Part shown: positions 63,116 through 64,000 of the stretch, piece by piece | Layout of the letters: every line of letters starts with the position of its first letter | How positions within the stretch are numbered: position 1 is the stretch's first letter | NCBI GenBank assembly: GCA_015231825.1 | Contig: JADGAV010000003.1 | Coordinates: 53,424-117,423 of the forward strand | DNA: 64,000 nucleotides | Origin: SAR324 cluster bacterium | Lineage (GTDB): Bacteria > SAR324 > NAC60-12 | Reading direction: 5' to 3' | The notes under the pieces: model-generated | Database searches by the model: none | The model's input: the letters and a program-made list of their open reading frames with translations, nothing else | What the model was told of the DNA's origin: nothing | Made by a program: the position numbers and the translations under genes

Positions 63116-63863
63116 CGTCTCTCCTCATTCCGATCATTCTCCTCATCCAAAGTTGCATTTGGCAGTATTTTAGGAACTTCTTTCTGCAAATTGCCAATGA
63201 GGGATTTTTTCCAACGACTGAGCATTGAACAATTCATTACATAGCGTTGGAATTCAGCGCAGTAGCCATTATTCCTCTATGGGCGTCAAACCAATAACCC
63301 GGCTTGCTATCCAAAGGCAACTGTTTCCCATGCTCTGCATCGGGGCTCTTGTCTCAGGCACTTTGTGCTTAAAGCATTGAGGCAGAGTCGGGACGCCGTT
63401 CAGGCAAAAGAAATGTTCCCCGGAAGACCGCAGGAACGATAAGGTATCAATAGCAAACTGATTTTAATATCAATTTGTCATTTCGTCGAGACTCCCATTC
63501 GGGTCATCAAGCAATGCTAAAATTGAAGCAACTCAGTCCAAACAGACCGAAAATTTTAGATCTATGAACCACAAATCAAGTTGAGGCAAATTTCTTAAAC
63601 TCAAAAAACATCATGCTCACCTGCATTTGTCAACAATTTTGGAATCCTCCATCCCGCTAAAAATATTCCTGTTTCCTCCCACAAGTCGTGTAGTAAACCT
63701 ATATTTTAAAAATTCCTGCACATTATTTTTACAATTGCATTTGGAATTTTGGACACGGAGGAGCCCATTTCCGGGAAAGGCTATCATCGATTTATTTTGC
63801 GTTTTTTCCGATTCCAAACTCCTGAGTATATCCATGAGTAGAGCATAGGTTTGATGCAATATA
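63116..63863. other. 748-bp region without genes, left of the CRISPR repeats
   Basis: No supported coding region. A 33-codon plus-strand frame from ATG 63278 (MGVKPITRLA) and an overlapping minus-strand frame around 63280-63420 look marginally protein-like but match nothing that I know. The last 250 bp are AT-rich, as CRISPR leaders are, and lie 5' of the repeats as oriented. Confidence 0.4.
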
Positions 63864-63952
63864 GTGTCTCCCACACGCGTGGGGGTGATCCGACTATGAC
63901 AAATGCTGCAGGGGAATAGTTCAGTGTTCCCCACACGCGTGGGGTGGATTCT
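63864..63952 (+). CRISPR. two degenerate type I-E-like CRISPR repeats with one 31-bp spacer
   Basis: Two 29-bp copies related to the type I-E consensus (GTGTTCCCCACACGCGTGGGG core) lie at 63864-63892 and 63924-63952, each with the internal palindrome CCCACACGCGTGGG. The spacer is 63893-63923. The first copy has a swapped ct near its start and a gtgatccg end; the second diverges at its 3-prime end (tggattct), as terminal repeats do. There is no third copy at the expected place on either side, so this is a mini-array or array relic. No cas gene is in the window. Confidence 0.75.
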
Positions 63953-64000
63953 CCTCCAGGCGTCAGAGCGAGGTTTGCCGATTATTTGCAACACTTGTCT

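Noticed and set aside
63985..64000. Third CRISPR repeat at the expected period after 63952
   Set aside because: Sequence there does not resemble the repeat.

Overview
The window looks like a chromosomal segment of a free-living Gram-negative bacterium, probably marine and deltaproteobacteria-like (SAR324-type lineages would fit; this placement is inference). Signs are signal peptides and lipoboxes, a type IV pilin-like protein, NuoN, selenocysteine use, D-amino-acid and acyl-CoA catabolism, moderate GC, and short operons on both strands. No phage, plasmid or intact insertion sequence was seen.

The most informative feature is selenocysteine. Two genes are each cut in two by one in-frame TGA and both read through into conserved sequence. 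selD (1378-2436) has TGA exactly where E. coli SelD has catalytic Cys17. A two-domain carboxymuconolactone decarboxylase/AhpD-like protein (31891-30611, minus strand) has a Cys-x-x-TGA motif where this family has CxxC. Each TGA is followed by an 8-bp hairpin at bacterial SECIS distance. A standard gene caller would truncate both.

Layout. 1-3.5 kb: exported membrane protein, selD, ankyrin lipoprotein, small RK-rich protein. 3.8-6.4 kb: a huge 21-residue leucine-rich-repeat protein. 6.7-8.7 kb: NudC and a pirin. 9.0-12.9 kb: a D-amino-acid catabolic operon (DgcN-like DUF1611, DgcA-like enolase-superfamily racemase, D-amino acid aminotransferase) followed by a receiver/anti-sigma-kinase-like ATPase protein. 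13.1-15.8 kb: PQQ sugar dehydrogenase and amidase. 15.8-18.2 kb: NfeD plus two SPFH proteins. 18.5-19.7 kb: tRNA-Leu, then an AT-rich patch with an orphan ORF and a heptamer repeat. 19.9-34 kb: mixed metabolic genes (GNAT, GH13_18 phosphorylase, orphan NMT1-like binding protein, epimerase, divergent Aat, ureohydrolase, cupin, LLM oxidoreductase, CMD selenoprotein, CpdB). 34-42 kb: acyl-CoA dehydrogenase, PLP decarboxylase, quinone reductase, MFS, LLM oxidoreductase.

43.3-48.9 kb is an ebo cluster (eboA, B, C, E, F). Its eboD, the sugar-phosphate-cyclase-like gene, survives only as a roughly 260-bp scar containing recognisable N- and C-terminal codons between intact eboC and eboE. 49-55 kb holds an acyl-CoA dehydrogenase, an amidohydrolase, a LipM-like octanoyltransferase and MtaB. 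55-58 kb is a pilin/lipoprotein/FlgT-like exported cluster, followed by an isolated nuoN. 61-63 kb: tRNA-Pro, DAHP synthase and small hypotheticals. The right edge carries two degenerate type I-E-like CRISPR repeats without cas genes in view.
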